From the NCBI GenBank assembly GCA_947487205.1, contig CANKVU010000013.1:62001-126000 (forward strand): DNA of 64,000 nucleotides, given 5' to 3'. The notes under the pieces are model-generated. The model did no database searches and was not told where the DNA came from. It saw nothing but the letters and a program-made list of their open reading frames with translations. Origin of the DNA: an uncultured Paracoccaceae bacterium. GTDB taxonomy: Bacteria > Pseudomonadota > Alphaproteobacteria > Rhodobacterales > Rhodobacteraceae. The position numbers and the translations under genes are program-made. Of the stretch, positions 1 to 9,414 are shown in pieces (within the stretch, counting starts at the first letter, position 1; every line of letters starts with the position of its first letter).

Positions 1-303
1 GTCGCCCCGCTCGGCCCATTCGTCCAGGATCGGCCGGCGGAACAGCCAGATCGCATCGGGTCGGTCGGGCTGGTCGAAGCTCGATTTCTCAGTCAGCGGA
101 ATGCCGTCGTACAGGCCTGTCAGGCCGAACGGATCGTCGATCTCCAGATCGCGCAGCATCTCGTCCGGCGCGAAATCAGCGACGCGGATCGCCACCTCGG
201 CGGCGGGCGCGCGGAATTGCGGCGGCAGCGCCCCGCGCGCGGCAATTGCCAGGGCTTCCATGTCGCCCAGGCTGGGGGCGGTCAGGTCCGAGGGATCGGT
301 CAT
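1..303 (-). CDS. Zincin-like metallopeptidase family protein, 3' end cut by window edge
   Basis: Reading leftwards from the ATG at 303 gives about 101 residues with no stop before the window edge. The blocks LTGLYDGIPLTEKSSF and FRRPILDEWAERGD match the conserved core of the small (about 120-130 aa) predicted zinc metallopeptidase family PF06262. In that family a HExxH zinc motif lies shortly after the second block, which would be beyond the edge here, so catalytic competence cannot be checked. It is probably cytoplasmic, since no signal peptide is visible. Its substrate is unknown in the family. The next gene on the same strand ends upstream at 350, so the two could be co-transcribed. Confidence 0.7.
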   Translation of the reverse strand, partial: MTDPSDLTAPSLGDMEALAIAARGALPPQFRAPAAEVAIRVADFAPDEMLRDLEIDDPFGLTGLYDGIPLTEKSSFDQPDRPDAIWLFRRPILDEWAERGD

Positions 304-349
304 GCCCCCCAGATGGGCTTTTCGCCGCGCCCGGCAAGGCGACCCTCTC

Positions 350-961
350 TCAGCCGCGCGCCCGCCGCACCGCGACCACGCCGCCCAGCGCCCCGAGCAG
401 CAGGACCCCCGCCGCCGGCAGCGGGATGGCCGCCGGCGGATCGCCGGCCGGATCGTCGATCCCGGTCTGCGGCCCCGGCCCCGATTCGAGCCCCGCGAGC
501 GTATAGCCGAGCCGCCCATGCGTTCCGTAGAGGCCCAGATAGGCGCGCCCCTCGGCGTCCAGATCGTCGCCGAGCAGGATCTCGAAGGCTTGCGGGGCGG
601 TCGCGTAATAGGAGAAGGAGGGACTTCCCACCGCCGCCCCCTCCCACGCGGAATAGCGGAAGGCCGAGGTGGAGAACCGCACCTCGCCCCCCGCCGCGAA
701 GCCGTAATCGATGGGCTCGTCCAGCGGCGCGAAGGTCAGCGTCAGGCGCTGCCCCGCGCGCAGTCCCGAAAGGGCCAGGATGTCGTAATCGTTGTGGCCC
801 CACCAGGTGCCGGTGATCGTGTCGGCCGCGCGGGCGTCGATCAGGTCGGGCGCCCGCCAATCGCCCGAGAAATCCGTGCCCTCGGACAGGGTGGCGGCCC
901 CGGACGGAACGGCGAAGGCGGCCAGGGCCGCGACGATCGGCGGAAGGAATGCGGGTCTCAT
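350..961 (-). CDS. Secreted protein with VPLPA-CTERM sorting signal
   Basis: A 203-residue protein. The N-terminal signal peptide ([23 protein letters not shown]) is followed by a pre-peptidase-like beta domain with many aromatic and acidic residues (about 25-160). The C-terminus, about residues 178-203, has the VPLPA-CTERM layout: the motif IPLPAAG, a hydrophobic helix (VLLLGALGGVVAV) and a basic end (RRARG). In alphaproteobacteria such tails are processed by exosortase-type enzymes and direct proteins to the surface or exopolysaccharide. No exosortase gene lies in this window. The function of the beta domain is not known. Confidence 0.75.
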   Translation of the reverse strand: MRPAFLPPIVAALAAFAVPSGAATLSEGTDFSGDWRAPDLIDARAADTITGTWWGHNDYDILALSGLRAGQRLTLTFAPLDEPIDYGFAAGGEVRFSTSAFRYSAWEGAAVGSPSFSYYATAPQAFEILLGDDLDAEGRAYLGLYGTHGRLGYTLAGLESGPGPQTGIDDPAGDPPAAIPLPAAGVLLLGALGGVVAVRRARG

Positions 962-1104
962 GGCGGCTCGCTCGGCTCGGGACGGGGTTGCGCCGGTCTA
1001 GCCCCCGGCCGCTTAAGGCCGTCTTAACTCGCGGCCTGAGGGCCGTTTCTGGACAAGCCATGCGCCCTGTGGTTCAGAACCGCGTGTCCCGAGGAGGCCC
1101 CGAG

Positions 1105-2424
1105 ATGACCGTCACCCGCTTCGCCCCGTCCCCCACGGGCTACATCCATATCGGCAACCTGCGTACCGCGCTCTTCAACTGGCTGATCGCGCGCAAGGCC
1201 GGCGGCACCTTCATCCTGCGCCTCGACGACACCGATCCCGATCGCTCGAAGGAGGAATATGTCGACGCGATCAAGGAGGACCTGGAATGGCTGGGCCTCA
1301 CCTGGGACCGGGTCGAGCGTCAATCGCTGCGGCTCGACCGCTACGCCGAGGCCGCCGACGCCCTGCGCGCGGCGGGGCGCTTCTACGAGGCGTTCGAGAC
1401 CCCGACCGAGCTCGACCTCAAGCGCAAGAAGCAGCTCAACATGGGGCGGCCCCCCGTCTACGACCGCGCGGCGCTCGGCCTCGACGAGGCGGAGAAGGAG
1501 CGGCTCCGGGCCGAGCGCGGGCCCGGCGTGTGGCGCTTCAAGCTCGACCAGGAGCGGATCGAGTGGGAGGACGGCATCCTCGGACCGGTCTCCATCGACG
1601 CGGCCTCCGTCTCCGACCCGGTTCTGATCCGCGGCGACGGGCAGGTCCTCTACACGCTCGCCTCGGTGGTGGACGACACCGAGATGGGCGTGACCCACGT
1701 GGTGCGCGGCTCCGACCACGTCACCAACACCGCGACGCAGATCCAGATCATGGCGGCGCTCGGCCACGGGCACCCGGACTTCGCCCACCATTCGCTCCTG
1801 ACCGGCCCGCAAGGCGAGGCGCTGTCGAAGCGGCTCGGCACGCTGTCGCTGCGCGACCTGCGGGCGGGCGGGCTCGAGCCGATGGCGGTTCTGTCGCTGA
1901 TGGCGCGGCTGGGCTCGTCCGACCCGGTCGAGCTCAGGAGCTCTCTCGACGAGCTGATCGAGGGCTTCGACGTGACGCGGTTCGGCGCCGCGCCGACGAA
2001 GTTCGACGCCGGCGACCTCAAACCGCTGACCGCGCGCGTGCTGGCCGCCCGCCCCTACGAGGACATGGCAGGCACGATCCGCGCCGCCGGCGTTCCCGAC
2101 GCCATCGCTCCGGATTTCTGGTCCGTCGTGCGCGAGAATGTCGAGACGCGCGCCGACATCGCGCCCTGGTGGCACCTCTTCCGCGACGGCCCCACCCCTC
2201 AGGTGGCCGAGGAGGACCGCGACTTCGTGGACGAGGCGCTGGCGCTCCTGCCCCCCCATCCCTACGGGCCCGGGACGTGGAGCGAGTGGACGGGGGCGGT
2301 GAAGGCGCGGACGGGCCGCAAGGGCAAGTCGCTCTTCATGCCGCTGCGCCTGGCGCTGACCGGCCAGGCCCGCGGCCCCGAGATGGCGCAGGTCCTGCCG
2401 CTTTTCCAGGTGCCGCTGCGCTGA
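1105..2424 (+). CDS. gltX: Glutamyl-tRNA synthetase
   Basis: A 439-residue class I aminoacyl-tRNA synthetase that charges tRNA-Glu (or tRNA-Gln/Glu in organisms using the amidotransferase route). The ATG at 1105 is preceded by GAGGAGG and gives the family N-terminus MTVTRFAPSPTGYIHIGN. The HIGH-type motif is HIGN at residues 15-18. The KMSKS-type loop reads ALSKRLG around residue 239. The Rossmann catalytic core and anticodon-binding helical region together have the length expected for the shorter of the two gltX paralogues common in alphaproteobacteria. An upstream reading-frame extension to 949 is not needed. Transcribed alone, convergent with the next gene. Confidence 0.95.
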   Translation: MTVTRFAPSPTGYIHIGNLRTALFNWLIARKAGGTFILRLDDTDPDRSKEEYVDAIKEDLEWLGLTWDRVERQSLRLDRYAEAADALRAAGRFYEAFETPTELDLKRKKQLNMGRPPVYDRAALGLDEAEKERLRAERGPGVWRFKLDQERIEWEDGILGPVSIDAASVSDPVLIRGDGQVLYTLASVVDDTEMGVTHVVRGSDHVTNTATQIQIMAALGHGHPDFAHHSLLTGPQGEALSKRLGTLSLRDLRAGGLEPMAVLSLMARLGSSDPVELRSSLDELIEGFDVTRFGAAPTKFDAGDLKPLTARVLAARPYEDMAGTIRAAGVPDAIAPDFWSVVRENVETRADIAPWWHLFRDGPTPQVAEEDRDFVDEALALLPPHPYGPGTWSEWTGAVKARTGRKGKSLFMPLRLALTGQARGPEMAQVLPLFQVPLR

Positions 2425-2439
2425 CGCGCCGGGCCCGTC

Positions 2440-2512
2440 ACCCTTTCCTCAAATACCCCTGCCCGGCAACCGCCCCGGGCGTCGGCGCCCGCGTCAGGGC
2501 GCGGCGTCGGCG
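2440..2512 (+). repeat. Palindromic repeat family B, copy 1 (degenerate)
   Basis: Begins with ACCCTTTCCTCAAATACCCC, the same head as the copies at 52.1 kb (opposite strand) and 62.1 kb. It is followed by an imperfect CCCGG/CCGGG hairpin and a GGGCG/CGCCC hairpin. It lies just after the gltX stop and overlaps the last codons of the convergent gamma-glutamylcyclotransferase-like gene, so it may double as a 3' stabiliser or terminator. No T tract follows it. Confidence 0.55.
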
Positions 2513-3084
2513 CCGAGCCCGGTCCCGGCGACCGGCAGGATGCGGCTGCCCACCTGCGCCAACCAGCGATCGACGAGGCGCGTCTCCGCCGCCGAGAGGT
2601 CCTGGGCGCGGGGATAGAGCGGCGCGGCGCGGTCGTCGGCCACCGGCAGGCGCCAGTTGTCCGTTGTCTCGAAGAACCGCGCGACGCCGTCCTCGCCGAA
2701 TTCGCGCAGGAACCCCTGCACGACCACGTCGAGATAGCTGAGCAGGATCGGCGCGTCGCTGCCGTCGTCGTCCCGTTCGGGGATCGCATAGACCGCGATC
2801 GGCGGCGCGGGGTCGAGCGGGTGGTCGACCTCCTCCGCCGGCAGCCGGTCGTATCCCGATTCGCGCAGGTCCAGCGCCGCCCAGTCGCCGTTGGGCACCG
2901 CGGCGATCAGCCCGTCGATGCGCCCGCCGGCCACCGGGCGGGCGGTGAGGAAGGCCGCCGGCCGCAGCCCGGTGGGGCGCCAGACGCGCCGCCAGCCGCT
3001 GAGGGTCGCCCGGTGGGCCGAGTCGTAGACATGGGTCCGGCGGTTCACGAGCGAGCCGTACCCGAAGAAATGCGGATCCGTCAT
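2494..3084 (-). CDS. Gamma-glutamylcyclotransferase-family protein
   Basis: A 196-residue protein with the family substrate-binding motif FGYGSLVN at residues 6-13 and a downstream RESGYDRL segment whose glutamate matches the usual catalytic acid of the BtrG/AIG2/GGCT fold. Family members release 5-oxoproline from gamma-glutamyl peptides or act in glutathione turnover; the substrate here cannot be told. Convergent with gltX and divergent from the glycine-cleavage operon, whose riboswitch leader begins about 75 bp away. Confidence 0.8.
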   Translation of the reverse strand: MTDPHFFGYGSLVNRRTHVYDSAHRATLSGWRRVWRPTGLRPAAFLTARPVAGGRIDGLIAAVPNGDWAALDLRESGYDRLPAEEVDHPLDPAPPIAVYAIPERDDDGSDAPILLSYLDVVVQGFLREFGEDGVARFFETTDNWRLPVADDRAAPLYPRAQDLSAAETRLVDRWLAQVGSRILPVAGTGLGADAAP

Positions 3085-3157
3085 GCCCTGTCACCTGCGG
3101 ATTTCCGCGCCACTTGGCAAGGGCGTTGCCGGCGGGCGCGGTTTGTGGCACGACACC

Positions 3158-3322
3158 TCTGCGTCGAGGGAGAATCCGGGCCCGGCCCGGTACCGAAGGA
3201 GCAAGCGCCCCGCGAAACTCTCAGGTCCCAGGACCTCGCGCGACAGACACTCTGGAGAGATCCCGGACATCGTCCGGGACGCCGAAGGGATAGCGATCTC
3301 AGGCGACGGGACAGAGGGGGCA
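3158..3322 (+). ncRNA. Tandem glycine riboswitch
   Basis: The leader of gcvT has the hallmarks of both aptamers of the tandem glycine riboswitch. Aptamer 1: GAGGGAGA, then CCGAAGGAGCAAG, then GCGAAACTCTCAGG, then GGACC and GACAGAC. Aptamer 2: CTCTGGAGAGA, then CGCCGAAGGGATAGC, then ATCTCAGGCGA, then GACAGAGGGGG. The run ends about 25 nt before the gcvT start. Known glycine riboswitches switch on glycine-cleavage genes when glycine is abundant, which fits the three genes below it. Both aptamers look complete. No clear intrinsic terminator hairpin with a T tract is seen between 3322 and the gcvT ATG, so control may act on translation. Confidence 0.93.
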
Positions 3323-3348
3323 TCGCGATCCGCAACCACGGAGGACCG

Positions 3349-4461
3349 ATGGCCGACCTTGCGACCACGCCGCTGACCGCGCTCCACCGCGAGCTCGGGG
3401 CCAAGATGACCGGCTTCGCCGGGTACGAGATGCCGATCCAGTTCCCGCCGGGCGTCATGAAGGAACACGTCGCCTGTCGCACGGGCGCCGGGCTCTTCGA
3501 CGTGAGCCATATGGGCCAGGTCTCGATCCGCCATCCCGACGGGCCGGAGGCCGCGGCGCGCGCCCTCGAGGCGCTCGTGCCGCAGGACGTGATCGGGCTG
3601 GCCCCCGGGCGGCAGCGCTACGCGCTTCTCACGACCCCGAACGGCGGCATCCTCGACGATCTGATGGTGGCACGGCGCGCGGACGACCTGTTCCTCGTCG
3701 TCAATGCTGCGAATCGGACCGCCGACCTCGCCCATCTGCGCCGCGACCTGCCCGGATGCACGGTGACGGAGATCGACCGCGCCCTTCTCGCGCTTCAGGG
3801 CCCCCACGCCGAGTCGCTGCTCGAGGCGATCGCGCCGGGGGCTGCCGCGATGTCGTTCATGGATGTGCGCACCCTGCCCTCGCCGCACGGCGAGCTGTGG
3901 GTGTCGCGCTCGGGCTATACCGGCGAGGACGGCTACGAGATCTCGGTCGCGGCGGACCGGGCGGAGGCGCTGGCCCGCGCACTCCTCGCCGCCGAGGGCG
4001 TCGTGCCGGTGGGACTGGGCGCGCGCGATTCGCTGCGGCTGGAGGCGGGCCTCTGCCTGCACGGGCAGGACATCGACGCCCACACCTCCCCCGTGGAGGC
4101 CAATCTTCTCTGGGCGATCCAGAAGGTGCGGCGCACCGGCGGCGCCCGGCCAGGCGGGTTCCCGGGCGCCGAGCGCATCCTCGCCGAGATCGAGACCGGC
4201 CCCACCCGCCTGCGCGTCGGCCTCCTCCCCGAGGGGCGCGCTCCCATGCGGGCGGGGGTCGAGCTCTTTTCCGGCGAGGTCGGCGTCGGACGGATCACCT
4301 CGGGCGGCTTCGGCCCCTCGGTCGAGCGGCCGATCGCGATGGGCTATGTCGATATTGACCGCGCCGCCGTCGGCACCACACTGGAGGGCGAATTGCGCGG
4401 TCGACGGCTACCGGTCCGGATCTCTGGCCTGCCCTTCCGCGCGCCCACCTACCGAAGATGA
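3349..4461 (+). CDS. gcvT: Glycine cleavage system T protein (aminomethyltransferase)
   Basis: A 370-residue folate-dependent enzyme. It takes the aminomethyl group from lipoyl-GcvH, releases ammonia and forms 5,10-methylene-tetrahydrofolate. The ATG at 3349 follows ACGGAGGACCG and gives the family start [20 protein letters not shown]; an in-frame extension upstream runs through the riboswitch and is rejected. The GCV_T domain (about 10-260) contains FDVSHMGQ and the later [10 protein letters not shown] block, followed by the C-terminal barrel domain. First gene of gcvT-gcvH-gcvP, 17 bp before gcvH. Regulation is by the glycine riboswitch directly upstream. Confidence 0.97.
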   Translation: MADLATTPLTALHRELGAKMTGFAGYEMPIQFPPGVMKEHVACRTGAGLFDVSHMGQVSIRHPDGPEAAARALEALVPQDVIGLAPGRQRYALLTTPNGGILDDLMVARRADDLFLVVNAANRTADLAHLRRDLPGCTVTEIDRALLALQGPHAESLLEAIAPGAAAMSFMDVRTLPSPHGELWVSRSGYTGEDGYEISVAADRAEALARALLAAEGVVPVGLGARDSLRLEAGLCLHGQDIDAHTSPVEANLLWAIQKVRRTGGARPGGFPGAERILAEIETGPTRLRVGLLPEGRAPMRAGVELFSGEVGVGRITSGGFGPSVERPIAMGYVDIDRAAVGTTLEGELRGRRLPVRISGLPFRAPTYRR

Positions 4462-4478
4462 CGAGGAGAAGAGGCCCC

Positions 4479-4844
4479 ATGAAGTTCACCGAGGAACACG
4501 AATGGCTCCGTCCCGAGGAGGACGAGGAGAACGTCGTCACCGTCGGCATCACCGACCACGCCGCCGAGCAGCTGGGCGATCTGGTCTTCGTCGAATTGCC
4601 CGCGGAGGGCCGGACCGTCGTCAAGGAGGACGAGGTGGTGGTGATCGAGAGCGTCAAGGCCGCCTCCGAGATCCTGGCCCCCCTCGACGGCGAGATCGTC
4701 GAGGTCAACGCCGCGCTCGAGGAGAATCCGGGCCTTGTCAACGAGGACCCGCTGGGCGCGGGCTGGTTCTTCAAGATCCGGGTCGAGGACATGGGTGCGC
4801 TCGACGAGTTCATGGACGAGGCCGCCTACAAGAAGTTCATCTGA
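4479..4844 (+). CDS. gcvH: Glycine cleavage system H protein (lipoyl carrier)
   Basis: A 121-residue shuttle protein carrying the aminomethyl intermediate on a lipoylated lysine between GcvP, GcvT and lipoamide dehydrogenase. The lipoylation site is in ESVKAAS, lysine about residue 60. The ATG at 4479 gives [13 protein letters not shown], the conserved family start, preceded by GAGGAGAAGAGG. Length and the C-terminal [10 protein letters not shown] block are normal. It lies between gcvT and gcvP in one operon. The 57-bp gap to gcvP contains a palindromic repeat. Confidence 0.97.
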   Translation: MKFTEEHEWLRPEEDEENVVTVGITDHAAEQLGDLVFVELPAEGRTVVKEDEVVVIESVKAASEILAPLDGEIVEVNAALEENPGLVNEDPLGAGWFFKIRVEDMGALDEFMDEAAYKKFI

Positions 4845-4850
4845 CACCCG

Positions 4851-4883
4851 GGCCCCCGATTTTTCGACGAAAAATCGCCCCCG
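4851..4883. repeat. Palindromic repeat family A inside the gcv operon
   Basis: A near-perfect hairpin between gcvH and gcvP. The arms are CGATTTTTCG (4857-4866) and CGAAAAATCG (4868-4877) around one base, flanked by GGGCCCC and CCCCCGCGC. The same design with a swapped base pair (CGATCTTTCG/CGAAAGATCG) lies between xdhA and xdhB at 63.09 kb. It lies 19 bp before the gcvP Shine-Dalgarno and could act as an mRNA processing or stabilising stem. Confidence 0.8.
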
Positions 4884-4901
4884 CGCAGGAGGAAGCGGAC
4901 G

Positions 4902-7730
4902 ATGCCGTTCGAGCCGACGGATTACGACCCCTACGATTTCGCCAACCGGCGCCATATCGGCCCCTCGCCATCCGAGATGGCGGGCATGCTGGACACGTTG
5001 GGGGTCGCCTCGCTCGACGAACTGATCGACCGCACGATCCCGGCGGGGATCCGGCAGGCGGCGCCGCTTGATCTCGGCCCCGCCCTGACCGAGCGGGAAC
5101 TGATGTGGTCGCTGCGCAAGATCGCCGACCGCAACGCCGTCTTTTCCTCGATGATCGGACAGGGCTTCCACGGGACCGTGACGCCCCCCGCCATCCAGCG
5201 CAACATCCTCGAGAACCCGGCCTGGTACACCGCCTACACCCCCTACCAGCCCGAGATCAGCCAGGGCCGGCTGGAGGCGCTCCTGAATTTCCAGACCATG
5301 ATCTGCGACCTGACCGGGCTCGACGTGGCGAATGCCTCGCTCCTCGACGAGGCGACCGCCGCGGCCGAGGCGGTGACCATGGCGGGGCGCGCCGCCCGGT
5401 CCAGGGCGCGCGCCGTCTTCGTGGACGAGGCGTGCCATCCGCAGAACATCGACGTGGTCCGCACCCGCTGCGCGCCGCTCGGGATCGAGGTGATCGTGGG
5501 CGATCCCGCCGCGCTCGAGGCCGACGCGGTCTTCGCCGCGTTGTTCCAGTATCCCGGCACCCACGGGGCGATCCGCGACTTCACGGACGAGATCGCGGCG
5601 CTGCACGCGGCGGGCGCGATCGGCATCGTCATCGCCGATCCGCTCGCCCTCACGCTTCTGAAGGAGCCGGGCGCGATGGGGGCCGACATCGCCGTGGGCT
5701 CCACCCAGCGGTTCGGCGTGCCGATGGGCTATGGCGGGCCCCACGCCGCCTACATGGCCTGCCGCGACGGCATGAAGCGCACCATGCCCGGGCGCATCGT
5801 CGGCGTCTCGGTCGATGCCCGCGGCAACCGCGCCTACCGGCTCAGCCTGCAGACCCGCGAGCAGCATATCCGGCGCGAGAAGGCGACCTCGAACGTCTGC
5901 ACGGCGCAGGCGCTCCTGGCCGTCATGGCGTCCTTCTACGCCGTCTTCCACGGCCCCGAGGGGCTGAAGGCCATCGCGCAGAGGATCCACCTCAAGGCCG
6001 CGGGGGTGGCCGAGGCGCTGGAATCGGCCGGCTACGCGGTGGGCCCGGAGGATTTCTTCGACACGATCACGGTCGAATGCGGCGCGCTCCGCGAGGTGAT
6101 CTTCGCGGCCGCGGCCGAGCGCAAGATCAACCTGCGCCGCGTCGGCCGCACCAAGCTCGGCATCGCGCTCGACGAGACGACGCGCCCCGAGACGATCGCC
6201 CGCCTTCTGGAGGCGTTCGGTGCCGAGGCGGCGGGACCGGCCGGCTACCGCATCCCCGAGGCGCTGGCGCGCCGCTCGGACTATCTCACCCACCCGGTCT
6301 TTCACATGAATAGGGCCGAGACCGAGATGATGCGCTACATGCGCCGCCTGGCCGACCGCGACCTCGCGCTCGATCGGGCGATGATCCCGCTCGGCTCCTG
6401 CACGATGAAGCTCAACGCCGCCGCCGAGATGGCGGCGGTGACCTGGCCGCATTTCTCCGACATCCATCCCTTCGCCCCCGCCGATCAGGTGCAAGGCTAT
6501 GCCGAGTTGATCGCCGACCTGTCGGACCGGCTCTGCACCATCACCGGCTACGACGCGATGTCGATGCAGCCCAATTCGGGCGCCCAGGGCGAATATGCGG
6601 GCCTGCTCACGATCCGCGCCTTCCACGCCGCCAACGGCGACGCGGACCGGGACGTCTGCCTGATCCCGGTGAACGCCCACGGCACCAACCCCGCCTCGGC
6701 CCAGATGGCGGGGATGAAGGTCGTCGTGGTGAAATGCACCGCCCGCGGCGACATCGACGTGGAGGATTTCCGCGCCAAGGCCGAACAGGCCGGCGACCGG
6801 CTCGCCGCCTGCATGATCACCTATCCCTCGACCCACGGCGTCTTCGAGGAGACGGTGCAGGAGGTCTGCGAGATCACCCACGCCCATGGCGGTCAGGTCT
6901 ATCTCGACGGGGCCAACCTCAACGCCATGGTGGGGCTCGTGAAGCCGGGCGAGATCGGCGCCGACGTGAGCCACCTCAACCTGCACAAGACATTCTGCAT
7001 CCCCCATGGCGGCGGCGGTCCGGGAATGGGGCCGATCGGCGTCCGGTCGCACCTCGCCCCCTACCTGCCCGGGTTCGGCGACACGTCCGGCGCGGTGTCG
7101 GGGGCGCCCTTCGGCTCGGCCTCGATCCTGCCGATCTCGTGGGCCTATTGCCGGCTGATGGGTGGCGAGGGCCTGACCCAGGCCACCCGGATCGCGATCC
7201 TGAACGCCAATTACGTCGCCAGGCGGCTCGAAGGCGCCTATGACGTGCTCTATCGCGGTGCGAACGGCCATGTCGCGCATGAATGCATCCTTGATGTCCG
7301 GCCGTTCGAGAAATCCGCGGGCATCACCGTGGACGACATCGCCAAGCGCCTGATGGACAACGGCTTCCACGCGCCCACGATGTCGTGGCCGGTGGCCGGT
7401 ACGCTGATGGTGGAACCGACGGAGAGCGAGACGCGCGCCGAGCTGGACCGGTTCTGCGACGCGATGCTGGCGATCCGGGAGGAGATCCGCGCCATCGAGA
7501 ACGGGGCCGACCGCGACGCCAACCCGCTGAAACGCGCGCCCCACACGGTCGAGGATCTGGTGGGCGAGTGGGACCGCCCCTACAGCCGCGAAACCGGCTG
7601 CTTCCCCGCCGGCGCCTTCCGGGTGGACAAGTACTGGCCGCCGGTGAACCGCGTCGACAATGTCCACGGCGACCGCAACCTGATCTGCACCTGCCCGCCG
7701 GTGGAGGCCTACCGCGAGGCGGCGGAGTGA
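4902..7730 (+). CDS. gcvP: Glycine dehydrogenase (decarboxylating), P protein
   Basis: A 942-residue PLP enzyme that decarboxylates glycine and passes the aminomethyl group to lipoyl-GcvH. It is the fused single-chain form, with two PLP-fold halves (about 1-440 inactive, about 450-900 catalytic). The Schiff-base lysine is in [17 protein letters not shown], lysine 696. The ATG at 4902 follows AGGAGGAAGCGGACG. Normal family length. Third gene of the riboswitch-controlled operon. It ends 4 bp from the convergent DUF2254 gene with no recognisable terminator between them. Confidence 0.97.
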   Translation: MPFEPTDYDPYDFANRRHIGPSPSEMAGMLDTLGVASLDELIDRTIPAGIRQAAPLDLGPALTERELMWSLRKIADRNAVFSSMIGQGFHGTVTPPAIQRNILENPAWYTAYTPYQPEISQGRLEALLNFQTMICDLTGLDVANASLLDEATAAAEAVTMAGRAARSRARAVFVDEACHPQNIDVVRTRCAPLGIEVIVGDPAALEADAVFAALFQYPGTHGAIRDFTDEIAALHAAGAIGIVIADPLALTLLKEPGAMGADIAVGSTQRFGVPMGYGGPHAAYMACRDGMKRTMPGRIVGVSVDARGNRAYRLSLQTREQHIRREKATSNVCTAQALLAVMASFYAVFHGPEGLKAIAQRIHLKAAGVAEALESAGYAVGPEDFFDTITVECGALREVIFAAAAERKINLRRVGRTKLGIALDETTRPETIARLLEAFGAEAAGPAGYRIPEALARRSDYLTHPVFHMNRAETEMMRYMRRLADRDLALDRAMIPLGSCTMKLNAAAEMAAVTWPHFSDIHPFAPADQVQGYAELIADLSDRLCTITGYDAMSMQPNSGAQGEYAGLLTIRAFHAANGDADRDVCLIPVNAHGTNPASAQMAGMKVVVVKCTARGDIDVEDFRAKAEQAGDRLAACMITYPSTHGVFEETVQEVCEITHAHGGQVYLDGANLNAMVGLVKPGEIGADVSHLNLHKTFCIPHGGGGPGMGPIGVRSHLAPYLPGFGDTSGAVSGAPFGSASILPISWAYCRLMGGEGLTQATRIAILNANYVARRLEGAYDVLYRGANGHVAHECILDVRPFEKSAGITVDDIAKRLMDNGFHAPTMSWPVAGTLMVEPTESETRAELDRFCDAMLAIREEIRAIENGADRDANPLKRAPHTVEDLVGEWDRPYSRETGCFPAGAFRVDKYWPPVNRVDNVHGDRNLICTCPPVEAYREAAE

Positions 7731-7734
7731 TCGC

Positions 7735-9090
7735 TCATCCCCGCTCGCCGGCGCGGCGCTCATCCTCCTCGGGGCCGAGCGCGGCGACCACCAGCCGGTC
7801 GGGGTCGGTCCCGCCCGCCACCGCCGCCGGGCCCTCCGCCACGGCGATCGCGCCCAGGCGCTCCATGTCCTCGATCAGCATCAGCCCGTCGCGGGCATAG
7901 CTGAGGCCGCGCGCCGACAGGCGCCGCGCGGCGCGGGCCGTCTCCGGGTCGGGATGGCGCGACAGGGCCGCGGCCGCGCGCTGGATCGCCATCCCGATCT
8001 CGCGGAACGAGCGACCGTCGCGGGCGATCGGGTCGAGGGTGCCGCGCACCATCTCGCTCCGGTCAAGCGGCGGGACGAAGACGTTGTCCACTTCCGGCGT
8101 CTCCAACGGCGTCTCGGGCGCGATACGCAGGATCAAGCGGGTGATCCGGCCCACCGCGTCGAGCCCGGTCCGCGGATCGTTGATGCCGGGCGACAGGGCG
8201 CGTTCGCCGATCTCGGTGATCACGATCAGGGAATAGGTCGTGTCCTGCCCGTGCTCGCGCCGGTCGTTCAGGGTGAAGGCCGCGCGCAGGGCATCGGCGG
8301 TCTTCTCCGTCCACTCATCGGCGTCCACATGGGCCAGGCAATCCCCCTCGACGATCCAGTCCCCCGCCGTCGCATCGACCCAGGCCCGCCCCGCGGATCC
8401 GAGCGCCTCGGACAGGGTATGCACGTCCACGTCCTGAACATATCCCGAGCGGGTCGCCGCCAGGCGACGCGCCTTGGCGGGTACGATCGCGGCGTCGCGG
8501 GGCCGCGCGCCCAGGAACGGCCGGGCGTTCCGCCCCGCGATCTCGTGCGCGGCGCGGTGCTCTGCGCGGCGGAGCGTCGCCTCGACGCTGCCGAGCCCGT
8601 CGAGATGTCCCACCCAGCGCAGGATCGCGATCACGACCATCATGATCACCCCGACGGTGAAGAAATAGACGGGCGCCAGCTCCCCCTCCCGCAGCAGGCC
8701 GAGGTTCAGCATGATCGTCAGCGTCAGCGCATAGATGAACGCCCCGATGAAGGTCGCCAACACCGTCTGCGTGCGGCCGTCCTGTTGCAGGAGCCGGTGC
8801 GCGCGCGGGGTCGAGGTGCTGTCCGCGGCCAGGTGCGCGGTGACCATGATCGACAGCGAGAATGTCGTCACCGCCAGCATCGAATTGGTCAGGATCTGCA
8901 GAAGCCCCATCAGGGTGCCGCGATCGATCTGGGTGGAGAGGCTCAGCGGCAGGTAATTCGACAGCGGCGCCGCCGCCGCGGCCAGGATGGCAAGGCCCGA
9001 GATGAGCGTCGCCCGCACCCAGAGCCGCCTCGCGAATTGCCGGATCGTCCAGAGGATTTTTCGTGTCATGGCGGACGCGAACGCGGCCAT
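7735..9090 (-). CDS. DUF2254 integral membrane protein
   Basis: About 451 residues from the ATG at 9090 ([14 protein letters not shown]; an alternative ATG is at 9069; neither has a strong Shine-Dalgarno). An N-terminal basic segment is followed by membrane spans at about 20-45, 65-90, 115-140 and 145-165, then a large soluble C-terminal domain with the conserved [18 protein letters not shown] block typical of DUF2254. Function unknown in the family. The longer open frame beginning at 9300 reads through the tRNA-Ala gene on the opposite strand and is not coding. Confidence 0.82.
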   Translation of the reverse strand: MAAFASAMTRKILWTIRQFARRLWVRATLISGLAILAAAAAPLSNYLPLSLSTQIDRGTLMGLLQILTNSMLAVTTFSLSIMVTAHLAADSTSTPRAHRLLQQDGRTQTVLATFIGAFIYALTLTIMLNLGLLREGELAPVYFFTVGVIMMVVIAILRWVGHLDGLGSVEATLRRAEHRAAHEIAGRNARPFLGARPRDAAIVPAKARRLAATRSGYVQDVDVHTLSEALGSAGRAWVDATAGDWIVEGDCLAHVDADEWTEKTADALRAAFTLNDRREHGQDTTYSLIVITEIGERALSPGINDPRTGLDAVGRITRLILRIAPETPLETPEVDNVFVPPLDRSEMVRGTLDPIARDGRSFREIGMAIQRAAAALSRHPDPETARAARRLSARGLSYARDGLMLIEDMERLGAIAVAEGPAAVAGGTDPDRLVVAALGPEEDERRAGERG

Positions 9091-9108
9091 CGGGTGCTTG
9101 TTCCATGC

Positions 9109-9137
9109 TTGACAAGGCCGGCGCCATCCCTCATCTG
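9109..9137 (+). promoter_or_regulatory. Probable sigma-70 promoter of tRNA-Ala
   Basis: A consensus -35 TTGACA (9109-9114) is followed by a 17-bp spacer and a weak -10-like CATCTG (9132-9137), placing transcription start a few bases before the mature tRNA 5' end at 9151. The perfect -35 with a weak -10 is common for alphaproteobacterial tRNA promoters. Confidence 0.6.
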
Positions 9138-9150
9138 TCCGCGCATTGAT

Positions 9151-9226
<76 letters not shown>

Positions 9227-9414
9227 AGATCCCTTCTTCCCGGCCGGACGTGACCGGCGGCCGCCCTTGGTGCCGTCCGATCCGCGGTGTCCGGACGCAC
9301 GTTCCCTCATGATCCGGGGAACATGGCTCCCGGTCCCGGGCGCGCGCCCGCGATCGGGGCACGGCGTCGATGTCTCGGGCAGCCGCCGCCCAAGGGCAGC
9401 GGCCGCCGCGTCCC

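Noticed and set aside
4449-7763. 1104-residue open frame on the minus strand across gcvP
   Set aside because: It is the antisense shadow of gcvP: composition is histidine/arginine/glycine-rich, with no family pattern, and gcvP on the other strand is unmistakable.
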